Shown here in pieces: positions 55,329 to 64,000 of a DNA stretch of 64,000 bases. The translations under genes were made by a program, and so were the position numbers. The stretch lies in contig NZ_FOAR01000007.1 in assembly GCF_900109755.1 (NCBI RefSeq), positions 1 to 64,000 of the forward strand, written 5' to 3'. Within the stretch, counting starts at the first letter, position 1. Every line of letters starts with the position of its first letter. The notes beneath the pieces were generated by a model. That model was not told the origin of the DNA and did no database searches. It saw nothing but the letters and a program-made list of their open reading frames with translations. The stretch is from Pseudomonas agarici (GTDB lineage: Bacteria > Pseudomonadota > Gammaproteobacteria > Pseudomonadales > Pseudomonadaceae).

Positions 55329-55949
55329 ATGTCCATCGTTCGCAGCAAAATCTGCGGGATCACCCGCATTGAAGATGCGTTGGCCGCTGTCGAAGCCGGT
55401 GCCGATGCCATTGGTTTGGTGTTCTATGCCCAGAGCCCACGGGCAGTGACCTTCCAGCGGGCGCGAGCGATCATCGCTGCCTTGCCGCCGTTTGTGACCA
55501 CCGTAGGTCTGTTCGTCAATGTCAGCCGTTGTGAACTGGGCGAGATCCTCGATGCGGTGCCGCTGGACACGCTGCAGTTCCATGGCGATGAAACCCGCGA
55601 GCAGTGCGAGGGCTTTCACCGCCCCTACATCAAGGCGCTACGAGTCAAGCCTGGCGACGATATCGCCGCAGCGTGCCAGGCCTATCCCAGTGCCAGCGCG
55701 ATACTGCTCGATAGCTATGTCGAGGGCGTTCCCGGTGGCACCGGCGAGGCATTCGATTGGTCTTTGGTGCCGCAAGGATTGAGCAAGCCGATCATTCTGG
55801 CTGGGGGGTTGGATGCGCAGAACGTGGCGGACGCGATTGCCCAGGTCAGGCCGTATGCCGTGGACACCAGCGGTGGGGTAGAGCGCAGCAAGGGCATCAA
55901 GGACCCCGCCAAGATCAAAGCGTTCATCCAGGCGGTGCGCGCCTGTTGA
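55329..55949 (+). CDS. trpF: Phosphoribosylanthranilate isomerase
   Basis: This 206-residue (beta/alpha)8-barrel enzyme performs the third step of tryptophan synthesis. [20 protein letters not shown] carries the catalytic Cys, with FVNVSRCEL in the middle and [13 protein letters not shown] and [15 protein letters not shown] at the phosphate site. The start [10 protein letters not shown] is taken because it gives the canonical N-terminus. It precedes accD, as is usual in Pseudomonas; trpA and trpB are elsewhere. Confidence 0.95.
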   Translation: MSIVRSKICGITRIEDALAAVEAGADAIGLVFYAQSPRAVTFQRARAIIAALPPFVTTVGLFVNVSRCELGEILDAVPLDTLQFHGDETREQCEGFHRPYIKALRVKPGDDIAAACQAYPSASAILLDSYVEGVPGGTGEAFDWSLVPQGLSKPIILAGGLDAQNVADAIAQVRPYAVDTSGGVERSKGIKDPAKIKAFIQAVRAC

Positions 55950-56056
55950 TCGCCGATGTGACGGACGACAGCCTGCCACCGTCCATGCATACCGCCGCTA
56001 GAAAACAGGCGGGCCCGGTTGTTGGACGGGCCGAAAACGAATTGGAGAAAGAAAGC

Positions 56057-56977
56057 ATGAGCAACTGGTTAGTAGACAAACTGATCCCTTCGATCATGCG
56101 TTCCGAGGTGAAGAAAAGCTCGGTGCCTGAAGGTTTGTGGCACAAATGCCCCTCGTGCGAGGCGGTGCTCTATCGTCCTGAGCTGGAAAAGACCCTGGAC
56201 GTCTGCCCCAAGTGCAACCACCACATGCGTATTGGTGCCCGTGCCCGCATCGATATCTTCCTGGACGCCGAAGGTCGCACCGAGCTGGGCGCGGACCTGG
56301 AGCCCGTGGACCGGCTGAAATTCCGTGACGGCAAGAAGTACAAGGACCGCTTGAGCGCGGCGCAGAAGCAGACCGGCGAAAAAGACGCGCTGATCTCCAT
56401 GAGTGGCACGCTGCTGGGGATGCCGGTGGTGGTTTCGGCATTCGAATTCTCGTTCATGGGCGGTTCCATGGGCGCTATCGTCGGCGAGCGCTTCGTTCGT
56501 GCCGCCAATTATGCCCTGGAGAACCGTTGTCCAATGGTTTGCTTCTCGGCTTCCGGTGGTGCGCGGATGCAGGAAGCGCTGATCTCGCTGATGCAGATGG
56601 CCAAGACTTCGGCGGTGTTGGCGCGTCTTCGTGAAGAAGGGCTGCCGTTCATCTCCGTGCTGACCGATCCGGTCTACGGCGGTGTTTCCGCCAGCCTGGC
56701 GATGCTCGGCGATGTGATCGTCGGCGAACCCAAGGCGCTGATCGGTTTCGCCGGTCCGCGAGTGATCGAGCAGACCGTTCGCGAGAAGCTGCCGGAAGGC
56801 TTCCAGCGTAGTGAGTTCCTACTGGAGCACGGTGCCATCGATATGATTATCCCGCGCCAGGAACTGCGTCCGCGCCTGGGTAGCCTGCTGGCCCAGATGA
56901 TGGGGCTGCCGACGCCGGTGTATGTCGCCGCTCCTGTGGACTCCATCGTTATCCCGCCGGTGCCGGCAACCGTATGA
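56057..56977 (+). CDS. accD: Acetyl-CoA carboxylase carboxyltransferase subunit beta
   Basis: This 306-residue subunit joins AccA to transfer the carboxyl group to acetyl-CoA. The N-terminal zinc ribbon is visible as [12 protein letters not shown] and [10 protein letters not shown]. The crotonase-fold catalytic part has [19 protein letters not shown] and [20 protein letters not shown] at 56057 gives the canonical [12 protein letters not shown]. folC overlaps its stop by four bases (ATGA). Confidence 0.96.
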   Translation: MSNWLVDKLIPSIMRSEVKKSSVPEGLWHKCPSCEAVLYRPELEKTLDVCPKCNHHMRIGARARIDIFLDAEGRTELGADLEPVDRLKFRDGKKYKDRLSAAQKQTGEKDALISMSGTLLGMPVVVSAFEFSFMGGSMGAIVGERFVRAANYALENRCPMVCFSASGGARMQEALISLMQMAKTSAVLARLREEGLPFISVLTDPVYGGVSASLAMLGDVIVGEPKALIGFAGPRVIEQTVREKLPEGFQRSEFLLEHGAIDMIIPRQELRPRLGSLLAQMMGLPTPVYVAAPVDSIVIPPVPATV

Positions 56978-58281
56978 CCCAACGGACCCTGGCCGACTGG
57001 CTCACCTACCTGGAGCAATTGCACCCCTCGGCTATCGACATGGGGCTGGAGCGTTCGCAAGAGGTAGCGAAACGCATGGGGTTGGGCAGGCCGGCGCCTC
57101 GGGTAGTGACCGTGACCGGCACCAATGGCAAGGGTTCGACTTGTGCTTTTGTCGCCGCTTTGCTGCAGGCCCAGGGCCTCAAGGTCGGGGTCTACAGTTC
57201 GCCGCACCTGCTGCGCTACAACGAGCGCGTGCAGATCGACGGCGTGGAAGCGAGCGATGCGCAGTTGTGCGAGGCCTTCACGGCGCTGGACGCTGGCCGT
57301 GGCGAGATTTCCCTGACCTACTTCGAAATGGGCACCCTGGCGGCGTTCTGGCTGTTCGAGCGTGAGCAACTGGATGTCGTGGTCCTGGAAGTCGGGCTCG
57401 GCGGGCGTTTGGACACGGTCAATGTGGTGGATGCCGACCTGGCGCTGGTGACTGGTATCGGTGTCGATCATAGCGAATACCTGGGCAATACCCGCGAATC
57501 GGTAGCCTATGAAAAGGCCGGAATCTTTCGTCAGGGCCGGCCGGCACTGTGCGGTGACCTGAATCCGCCGCAGGCCCTGCTGGACAGGGTGCGGGAGCTG
57601 GGTTGCCGGTTTTTCCTGCGCGGTCGCGATTTTGATCTTGGCATCACCGAGTCGCATTGGCAGTGGCGCGGCCTGGGCGGCAAGGGGCGGGTGCTGGAGC
57701 TGCGTGACCTGCCATTGCTCGACCTGCCGATGGAGAACGCTGCGTTGGCGCTCCAGGCCTATGCCCTGATGGATTTGCCGTGGCAGCCGGAGCGGATCGC
57801 CGCCGCCTTGCGGGCGACCCGTATCGTCGGTCGCCTGGATCGCCGTACCGTCAACTGGCGGGGCAAATCGTTGCAACTCATGCTGGATGTCGGGCACAAC
57901 CCCCATGCCGCCCAATACCTGGCGGAGCGCCTGGCCCGCCGCGTCCCCGGCGGGCGGCGCCTCGCGGTGTTCGGCCTGCTGTTGGACAAGGATCTTGACG
58001 GCGTGGTGTCGCCACTCGATGCTTATGTGCAAGAGTGGGCGGTGACGCCGTTGCAATCGCCGCGCAGCCGGCCGGCGGTCGATCTGCAGGCTGCCTTGCA
58101 GGCTCGCGGAGCGTCGGTGACGGCCTACGAAAGCGTCGCTGCGGCTCTGGAAGGGCAATGCGACCTGGCGACGGCTGACGATGAAATTCTGTTGTTCGGA
58201 TCGTTTTTTTGTGTGGCCGAGGCGCTGGAATGGCTCGCCCGGCGCGCCACGGAGGAAGCTGCATATGGCATTGCTGGATAA
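56974..58281 (+). CDS. folC: Bifunctional dihydrofolate/folylpolyglutamate synthase
   Basis: This 435-residue Mur-ligase-family enzyme adds glutate residues to folate and makes dihydrofolate. [20 protein letters not shown] is the P-loop. [38 protein letters not shown] and [17 protein letters not shown] follow in order, with catalytic and metal-binding residues intact. It overlaps accD by four bases and the SPOR gene by 17, so the three are probably one translated unit. Confidence 0.95.
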   Translation: MTQRTLADWLTYLEQLHPSAIDMGLERSQEVAKRMGLGRPAPRVVTVTGTNGKGSTCAFVAALLQAQGLKVGVYSSPHLLRYNERVQIDGVEASDAQLCEAFTALDAGRGEISLTYFEMGTLAAFWLFEREQLDVVVLEVGLGGRLDTVNVVDADLALVTGIGVDHSEYLGNTRESVAYEKAGIFRQGRPALCGDLNPPQALLDRVRELGCRFFLRGRDFDLGITESHWQWRGLGGKGRVLELRDLPLLDLPMENAALALQAYALMDLPWQPERIAAALRATRIVGRLDRRTVNWRGKSLQLMLDVGHNPHAAQYLAERLARRVPGGRRLAVFGLLLDKDLDGVVSPLDAYVQEWAVTPLQSPRSRPAVDLQAALQARGASVTAYESVAAALEGQCDLATADDEILLFGSFFCVAEALEWLARRATEEAAYGIAG

Positions 58282-58939
58282 AGCGTACAAGCAGCGGATG
58301 GTGGGTGCCCTGGTTTTGGTGGCGCTGGCGGTGATCTTTCTGCCGATGCTGTTTTCCCGTCAGGACGAGCGACGTCAGATACGCGTCGATCCGCCCGCCG
58401 CGCCGCAGGCTCCGGCCATGCCTCAGGTACAGGTCGAGCCGGTAGCGGTGCCCGAGCCGCAAAGCCTGCCCCAGGAACCCGTGCCGGAAGAGCAGGACGA
58501 GATGGCGGTCACGCCACCCCCAGTGCCATCGATGCCGATTCCGGCCACCAAGCCGCCAACGGCGGTCGCCGCGACCAAGCCTGCCGCCCCGCCGGCCACA
58601 CCCAAGCCCGCCACCGCGCCCGCGCAGACGCCAGCCCAAGCGGTGGCGGTAGCGCCGGCGAAGCTCGATACCACGCAGAGCCGAGTGGACCCCAACGGTC
58701 TGCCGATCACTTGGTCGGTGCAATTGGCCAGCCTGTCGAGCCGTGAAAGTGCCGAAAGCCTGCAAAAAAACCTGCGTAGCCAGGGCTACAACGCTTATAT
58801 CCGCTCCGCAGACGGCAAGAACCGGGTATTTGTCGGTCCGCTGATCGAGCGTGCGGAGGCCGATCGCCTGCGTGACTTGCTCGGTCGCCAGCAGAAGCTG
58901 AACGGTTTTGTCGTAAGATTCCAACCTGAACGCGGTTAA
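58265..58939 (+). CDS. SPOR domain protein (DedD-like)
   Basis: This 224-residue protein has one N-terminal membrane segment (about 15-32, VGALVLVALAVIFLPMLF). A long Pro/Ala/Val-rich linker (about 40-145) follows, then a SPOR domain (about 150-222: WSVQLASLSSRESAESLQKN, VFVGPLIERAEADRLRDLL). SPOR domains bind denuded septal peptidoglycan, so a role in cell division is likely. ATG at 58265 lies within folC and is preferred over an earlier frame inside folC. Confidence 0.92.
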   Translation: MALLDKAYKQRMVGALVLVALAVIFLPMLFSRQDERRQIRVDPPAAPQAPAMPQVQVEPVAVPEPQSLPQEPVPEEQDEMAVTPPPVPSMPIPATKPPTAVAATKPAAPPATPKPATAPAQTPAQAVAVAPAKLDTTQSRVDPNGLPITWSVQLASLSSRESAESLQKNLRSQGYNAYIRSADGKNRVFVGPLIERAEADRLRDLLGRQQKLNGFVVRFQPERG

Positions 58940-59033
58940 GCGGCGGCTTGTATCGAAATGCACTGACAATCGCCTTACCAGCAAGGCGGCGCTCTGCTAA
59001 AATGCGCCGCCTTATCCGTTCGTAGGCTGCACT

Positions 59034-59591
59034 GTGCCATTTACCTGGGTTGACTGGGCGATTATCGCGGTAATCGTCGTTTCCGCTTTGATCAGCTTGA
59101 GTCGCGGCTTTGTCAAAGAGGCCTTGTCCTTGCTTACCTGGATCATCGCCGGCGTCATTGCCTGGATGTTCGGTGGCTCGTTGTCCGTGTACCTCGCCGA
59201 CTATATTCAGACACCTTCGGCTCGCGTGATCGCGGGTTGTGCCATCATGTTCGTCGCTACCTTGTTGGTCGGCGCCATGGTCAATTACCTTATCGGCGAG
59301 TTGATTCGCGTTACCGGGCTGTCCGGCACCGATCGATTTCTCGGCATGGCCTTCGGTGCCGCGCGTGGCGCGTTGCTGGTGGTCGTGGCGGTCGGGCTGC
59401 TCAGCCTGGGGCCGGTACAGCAGGATGCATGGTGGCAGGAGTCCCGACTCGTGCCACAATTTCTATTGGTTGCCGACTGGTCCAAGAACCTCATCCTGGG
59501 GTGGAGCAGTCAGTGGCTGGCCAGCGGGATCAGCGTACCTGCTGACCTTCCGTTCAAGGAACATCTCTTACCGGCCAAAGCGCCCCAGTAA
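59034..59591 (+). CDS. cvpA: CvpA family inner-membrane protein
   Basis: This 185-residue protein has four predicted membrane helices, starting WVDWAIIAVIVVSALISLSR, and the family's GFVKEALSLLTWIIAG. CvpA proteins are named for colicin V production and have envelope or bile-stress roles elsewhere; the exact function here is unknown. The start is GTG at 59034. It lies 41 bases upstream of purF, the conserved cvpA-purF pair. Confidence 0.92.
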   Translation: MPFTWVDWAIIAVIVVSALISLSRGFVKEALSLLTWIIAGVIAWMFGGSLSVYLADYIQTPSARVIAGCAIMFVATLLVGAMVNYLIGELIRVTGLSGTDRFLGMAFGAARGALLVVVAVGLLSLGPVQQDAWWQESRLVPQFLLVADWSKNLILGWSSQWLASGISVPADLPFKEHLLPAKAPQ

Positions 59592-59632
59592 GTGCTGTTC
59601 AGTTCAGATTCATTAAGTAGGGGTTGCGTCGC

Positions 59633-61138
<1,506 letters not shown>

Positions 61139-61143
61139 GTAAG

Positions 61144-61167
61144 AACCGGCCCCAAGGGGCCGGTTTG
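61144..61167 (+). terminator. Intrinsic terminator after purF
   Basis: AACCGGCCCC (61144-61153) pairs with GGGGCCGGTT (61156-61165) around AA, followed by TGG. The T tract is short, so read-through into metZ is possible. Confidence 0.65.
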
Positions 61168-61201
61168 GTATCTTCCAAAGATCAGAGCAAGGAGTGGCAG
61201 C

Positions 61202-62413
61202 ATGAGTCAGGAATGGGATGCCGGTCGGCTGGACAGCGATCTCGACGGCGTAGCCTTCGACACCCTGGCCGTTCGTGCCGGTCAGCACCGTACCCCGGAA
61301 GGGGAGCACAGTGACCCGATGTTCTTCACCTCCAGCTACGTTTTCCGCACTGCCGCCGATGCGGCTGCACGGTTTGCCGGGGAAGTGCCGGGCAATGTCT
61401 ATTCACGCTATACCAACCCGACCGTGCGTGCGTTCGAAGAGCGCATCGCCGCCCTGGAAGGCGCCGAGCAGGCCGTTGCGACCTCGACCGGCATGGCCGC
61501 GATCATGGCCGTGGTGATGAGCTTGTGCAGTGCCGGTGACCACGTGCTGGTATCGCGTAGCGTATTCGGGTCGACCATCAGCCTGTTCGAAAAGTACTTC
61601 AAGCGCTTTGGCGTCGAAGTCGACTACGTGCCCCTGGCGCAATTGTCCGGCTGGGAGACGGCCATCAAGGCCAATACCAAGCTGCTGTTCGTCGAATCGC
61701 CATCGAACCCGCTGGCCGAGCTGGTGGATATCGCCGCCCTGGCGGATATCGCCCATGCCAAAGGGGCGTTGCTGGTGGTCGACAACTGCTTCTGCACGCC
61801 CGCCGTGCAACAGCCGCTGCAACTCGGTGCGGACATCGTGGTGCACTCGGCGACCAAGTACATTGACGGCCAGGGCCGTTGCATGGGCGGGGTGGTTTGC
61901 GGTCGTGGCGAGCAAATGAAGGAAGTCGTCGGCTTCCTGCGTACCGCCGGGCCGAGTCTCAGCCCGTTCAATGCCTGGATCTTCCTCAAGAGCTTGGAAA
62001 CCCTGAACTTGCGCATGCGCGCACACTGCGCCAATGCCCTGGCCCTGGCCGAGTGGCTGGAGCGGCAGGACGGTGTCGAGGCGGTGTACTACGCGGGCCT
62101 CAAGAGCCATCCGCAACATGAGTTGGCCCAGCGCCAGCAGCGCGGCTTTGGCGGCGTGGTGAGCTTTGAGGTCAAGGGCGGCAAAGAGGGTGCCTGGCGC
62201 TTTATCGACGCTACCCGGTTGATCTCGATCACCGCCAACCTGGGTGACACCAAGACTACCATCACCCATCCGAGCACCACCTCCCACGGTCGCCTGTCGC
62301 CGCAGGAGCGTGAAGCGGCGGGGATTCGCGACAGTCTGATTCGCGTTGCGGTTGGCCTGGAAGACGTGGCGGATCTGCAAGCCGATCTGGCACGCGGTCT
62401 GGCCGCGCTGTGA
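61202..62413 (+). CDS. metZ: O-succinylhomoserine sulfhydrylase
   Basis: This 403-residue PLP enzyme of the Cys/Met metabolism family makes homocysteine directly from O-succinylhomoserine and sulfide, the Pseudomonas route. [39 protein letters not shown] and [19 protein letters not shown] (PLP-binding Lys in SATKY) identify it. The upstream AGCAAGGAG gives a good ribosome site. Its stop overlaps the SDR start. Confidence 0.94.
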   Translation: MSQEWDAGRLDSDLDGVAFDTLAVRAGQHRTPEGEHSDPMFFTSSYVFRTAADAAARFAGEVPGNVYSRYTNPTVRAFEERIAALEGAEQAVATSTGMAAIMAVVMSLCSAGDHVLVSRSVFGSTISLFEKYFKRFGVEVDYVPLAQLSGWETAIKANTKLLFVESPSNPLAELVDIAALADIAHAKGALLVVDNCFCTPAVQQPLQLGADIVVHSATKYIDGQGRCMGGVVCGRGEQMKEVVGFLRTAGPSLSPFNAWIFLKSLETLNLRMRAHCANALALAEWLERQDGVEAVYYAGLKSHPQHELAQRQQRGFGGVVSFEVKGGKEGAWRFIDATRLISITANLGDTKTTITHPSTTSHGRLSPQEREAAGIRDSLIRVAVGLEDVADLQADLARGLAAL

Positions 62414-63189
62414 TCGAGCTGTCCCTCGAAGCCGGCGTTGGCAACAACGGCCGCGTCGCGCTGGTCACTGGCGCGGCGCGGGGCATCGGATTGGGTATCG
62501 CCGCTTGGTTGATCAGCGAAGGCTGGCAGGTGGTCCTGAGCGACCTCGACAAGGCTCGGGGCGCCAAAGTCGCCGATGCCCTGGGCGAGAATGCCTGCTT
62601 CATCGCCATGGATGTTTCCGACGAAGCGCAAGTGGCCCAGGGTGTGGCCGATGTATTAGGGCGGTTCGGTCGGTTGGATGCGTTAGTGTGCAATGCGGCG
62701 ATTGCCGATCCGCACAACATCACCCTCGAAAGCCTCGACCTGGCGCATTGGAACCGTGTGCTGGCGGTCAACCTCAGCGGGCCGATGTTGCTGGCCAAGC
62801 ATTGTGCGCCGTACCTTCGCGCCCATTGCGGGGCCATCGTCAACCTGGCGTCGACCCGAGCGGCGCAGTCGGAGCCTGATACCGAGGCTTATGCGGCGAG
62901 CAAGGGTGGGTTGCTGGCATTGACCCACGCCCTGGCAATCAGTCTCGGCCCGGAAGTTCGCGTCAATGCAGTCAGTCCGGGCTGGATCGATGCTCGTGAT
63001 CCTTCGGTGCGTCGTGCCGAGCCGCTCAGCGATATCGACCATGCCCAGCATCCGGCGGGCCGGGTCGGCACGGTCGAGGATGTGGCGGCGATCGTGGCAT
63101 GGTTGTTGTCGAAAAGTGCGGGCTTTGTCACTGGCCAGGAATTTGTGGTCGATGGTGGCATGAGCAAGAAAATGATTTATTGCGACTAG
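62410..63189 (+). CDS. SDR family NAD(P)-dependent oxidoreductase coupled to metZ
   Basis: This 259-residue classical short-chain dehydrogenase has the cofactor motif TGAARGIG (about 20-27), NAAIAD at about 94-99, and the catalytic Ser/Tyr/Lys in NLASTRAA and [18 protein letters not shown] and [14 protein letters not shown] are also canonical. The start is GTG at 62410, overlapping the metZ stop (GTGA), so the two are translationally coupled. The substrate is unknown; the pairing with metZ recurs in Pseudomonas, and a link to methionine metabolism is only guilt by association. Confidence 0.88.
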   Translation: MIELSLEAGVGNNGRVALVTGAARGIGLGIAAWLISEGWQVVLSDLDKARGAKVADALGENACFIAMDVSDEAQVAQGVADVLGRFGRLDALVCNAAIADPHNITLESLDLAHWNRVLAVNLSGPMLLAKHCAPYLRAHCGAIVNLASTRAAQSEPDTEAYAASKGGLLALTHALAISLGPEVRVNAVSPGWIDARDPSVRRAEPLSDIDHAQHPAGRVGTVEDVAAIVAWLLSKSAGFVTGQEFVVDGGMSKKMIYCD

Positions 63190-63286
63190 ACGGCTGTGGG
63201 TCGTGTGGCCAGGGTTTTTCGTCCCGACGGGGCGCCGGTGGTGCTGACATTAATTGGTCTTTTTCAGAAAAACTTCAAGCAGGCTA

Positions 63287-63315
63287 TTGACTTAGATTCG
63301 TTATCTGCGTAAATT
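63287..63315 (+). promoter_or_regulatory. Sigma-70 promoter for the Val/Asp tRNA genes
   Basis: TTGACT (63287-63292) and TAAATT (63310-63315) are separated by 17 bases, 22 bases before tRNA-Val. Confidence 0.75.
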
Positions 63316-63336
63316 TCGCGGCCTCGACGAAGCAAA

Positions 63337-63412
63337 GGGTGATTAGCTCAGCCGGGAGAGCATCTGCCTTACAAGCAGAGGGTCGGCGGTTCGATCCCGT
63401 CATCACCCACCA
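63337..63412 (+). tRNA. tRNA-Val (TAC)
   Basis: A 76-base cloverleaf starts GGGTGATTAGCTCAGCC and ends in encoded CCA. The anticodon loop CTTACAA gives TAC. The acceptor stem GGGTGAT pairs with ATCACCC. Confidence 0.97.
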
Positions 63413-63495
63413 CTTCCAGAGTCTTTCGTCAGAAAGCATCTCGCAAGAGAGTGGCAAGAAAATCGGAAATTCCGCAAGGAGTCTCCAACCGACGC

Positions 63496-63572
63496 GCAGC
63501 GGTAGTTCAGTCGGTTAGAATACCGGCCTGTCACGCCGGGGGTCGCGGGTTCGAGTCCCGTCCGCTGCGCCA
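63496..63572 (+). tRNA. tRNA-Asp (GTC), copy 1
   Basis: A 77-base cloverleaf starts GCAGCGGTAGTTCAGTCGG and ends in encoded CCA. The anticodon is GTC in loop CTGTCAC. The T-arm CGGGTTCGAGTCCCG is intact. Confidence 0.97.
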
Positions 63573-63686
63573 TATTTGTACAGATCGACTACTTGGTAAA
63601 CGAGTGACCGGTCTGCGATTGACAGCCACCGAAGGCTTTCGATCACGGGTTTAAAGGTTTCAAACAGACGCAAGTCTGAGCGATAC

Positions 63687-63763
63687 GCAGCGGTAGTTCA
63701 GTCGGTTAGAATACCGGCCTGTCACGCCGGGGGTCGCGGGTTCGAGTCCCGTCCGCTGCGCCA
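63687..63763 (+). tRNA. tRNA-Asp (GTC), copy 2
   Basis: This copy is identical to the copy at 63496, with the same flanking CATATTTG after the CCA. A terminator follows about 45 bases later. Confidence 0.97.
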
Positions 63764-63809
63764 TATTTGCTTCCATCAGGGCCACTGAACGCCCGGAAGC
63801 TACGAAAAT

Positions 63810-63832
63810 AGCGGCCATGGGCCGCTTTTTTT
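63810..63832 (+). terminator. Intrinsic terminator of the Val/Asp tRNA cluster
   Basis: AGCGGCC (63810-63816) pairs with GGCCGCT (63820-63826) around ATG, followed by seven T residues in all. Confidence 0.85.
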
Positions 63833-64000
63833 CGCGTCTGAAAAAATCCACTGTCCCGTCCTGAATAAGGGTTTACACCTTCTGATCTATTTTCAGGGGG
63901 CGCGAGTCAGGGGAACTATGACGAGCCTCATCTTGATCTGCGGCCCCTGCGCCTTATCGATCTCAGTGCGCTAGCGCACACACATGACACCGACAGCATC

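Noticed and set aside
63451-63851. Open frames over the tRNA-Asp genes on both strands
   Set aside because: Both are the common mistranslations of tRNA genes and flanks.

Overview
The window is high-GC Pseudomonas chromosome, most like the P. fluorescens or P. putida groups. I base this on gene content, gene order and protein sequence. The block leuC-leuD-leuB-asd-usg-fimV-truA-trpF-accD-folC-SPOR-cvpA-purF-metZ-SDR-tRNA is a conserved Pseudomonas order. FimV, the GltX/tRNA-Glu neighbourhood, a Pseudomonas-type REP palindrome and the ibpA-type heat-shock leader agree. All calls come from reading the sequence; no database search was run.

Layout. 1-330: 5' end of an IS1182-type transposase leaving the window, with a hairpin behind its start and a probable IS end. 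600-6200 (minus strand): a Fur/ECF-sigma iron-uptake unit, transcribed sigma factor, FecR-type regulator, large STN-containing TonB-dependent receptor (haem/hemophore type is likely), then a dedicated TonB. Fur-box-like sites lie before the sigma gene and before the receptor. 6250-7110: a LysR regulator. 7200-28060: a complete type VI secretion system in two divergent operons. The minus arm reads tssB, tssC, hcp, tssE, tssF, tssG, clpV, an unrecognised AT-rich gene, a CdtB/DNase I-like nuclease, vgrG and a MORN-type protein. The plus arm reads tssJ, tssK, tssL, tssM, tssA. A DUF4280 PAAR-like gene lies at the far end, convergent with the MORN gene.

28380-36600 is accessory: a secreted zinc metalloprotease with PKD and chitin-binding modules, an Nramp Mn transporter, a GH15 glycosidase, a 2-hydroxyacid dehydrogenase, a REP element and a secreted HET-C-like protein of lower GC content. 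36800-39070 holds gltX followed by two tandem tRNA-Ala(GGC)/tRNA-Glu(TTC) pairs under one strong promoter. 39290-45620 holds a thioesterase, dusC, a small heat-shock gene with a sigma-32 promoter and probable ROSE RNA thermometer, a five-PAS GGDEF-EAL protein and a LysR regulator divergent from leuC. 45770-63190 is the conserved housekeeping block: leucine, aspartate-family, tryptophan, fatty-acid, folate, purine and methionine synthesis plus pseudouridylation and a polar landmark protein. It ends in tRNA-Val and two tRNA-Asp copies.

The most novel part is the T6SS cargo between clpV and vgrG: an EEP-fold nuclease whose usual Ser-Asp-His motif reads Ser-Val-His, and an adjacent 286-residue protein of no family I recognise. 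The HET-C-like secreted protein is the second item worth attention. I saw no CRISPR array, prophage or origin.
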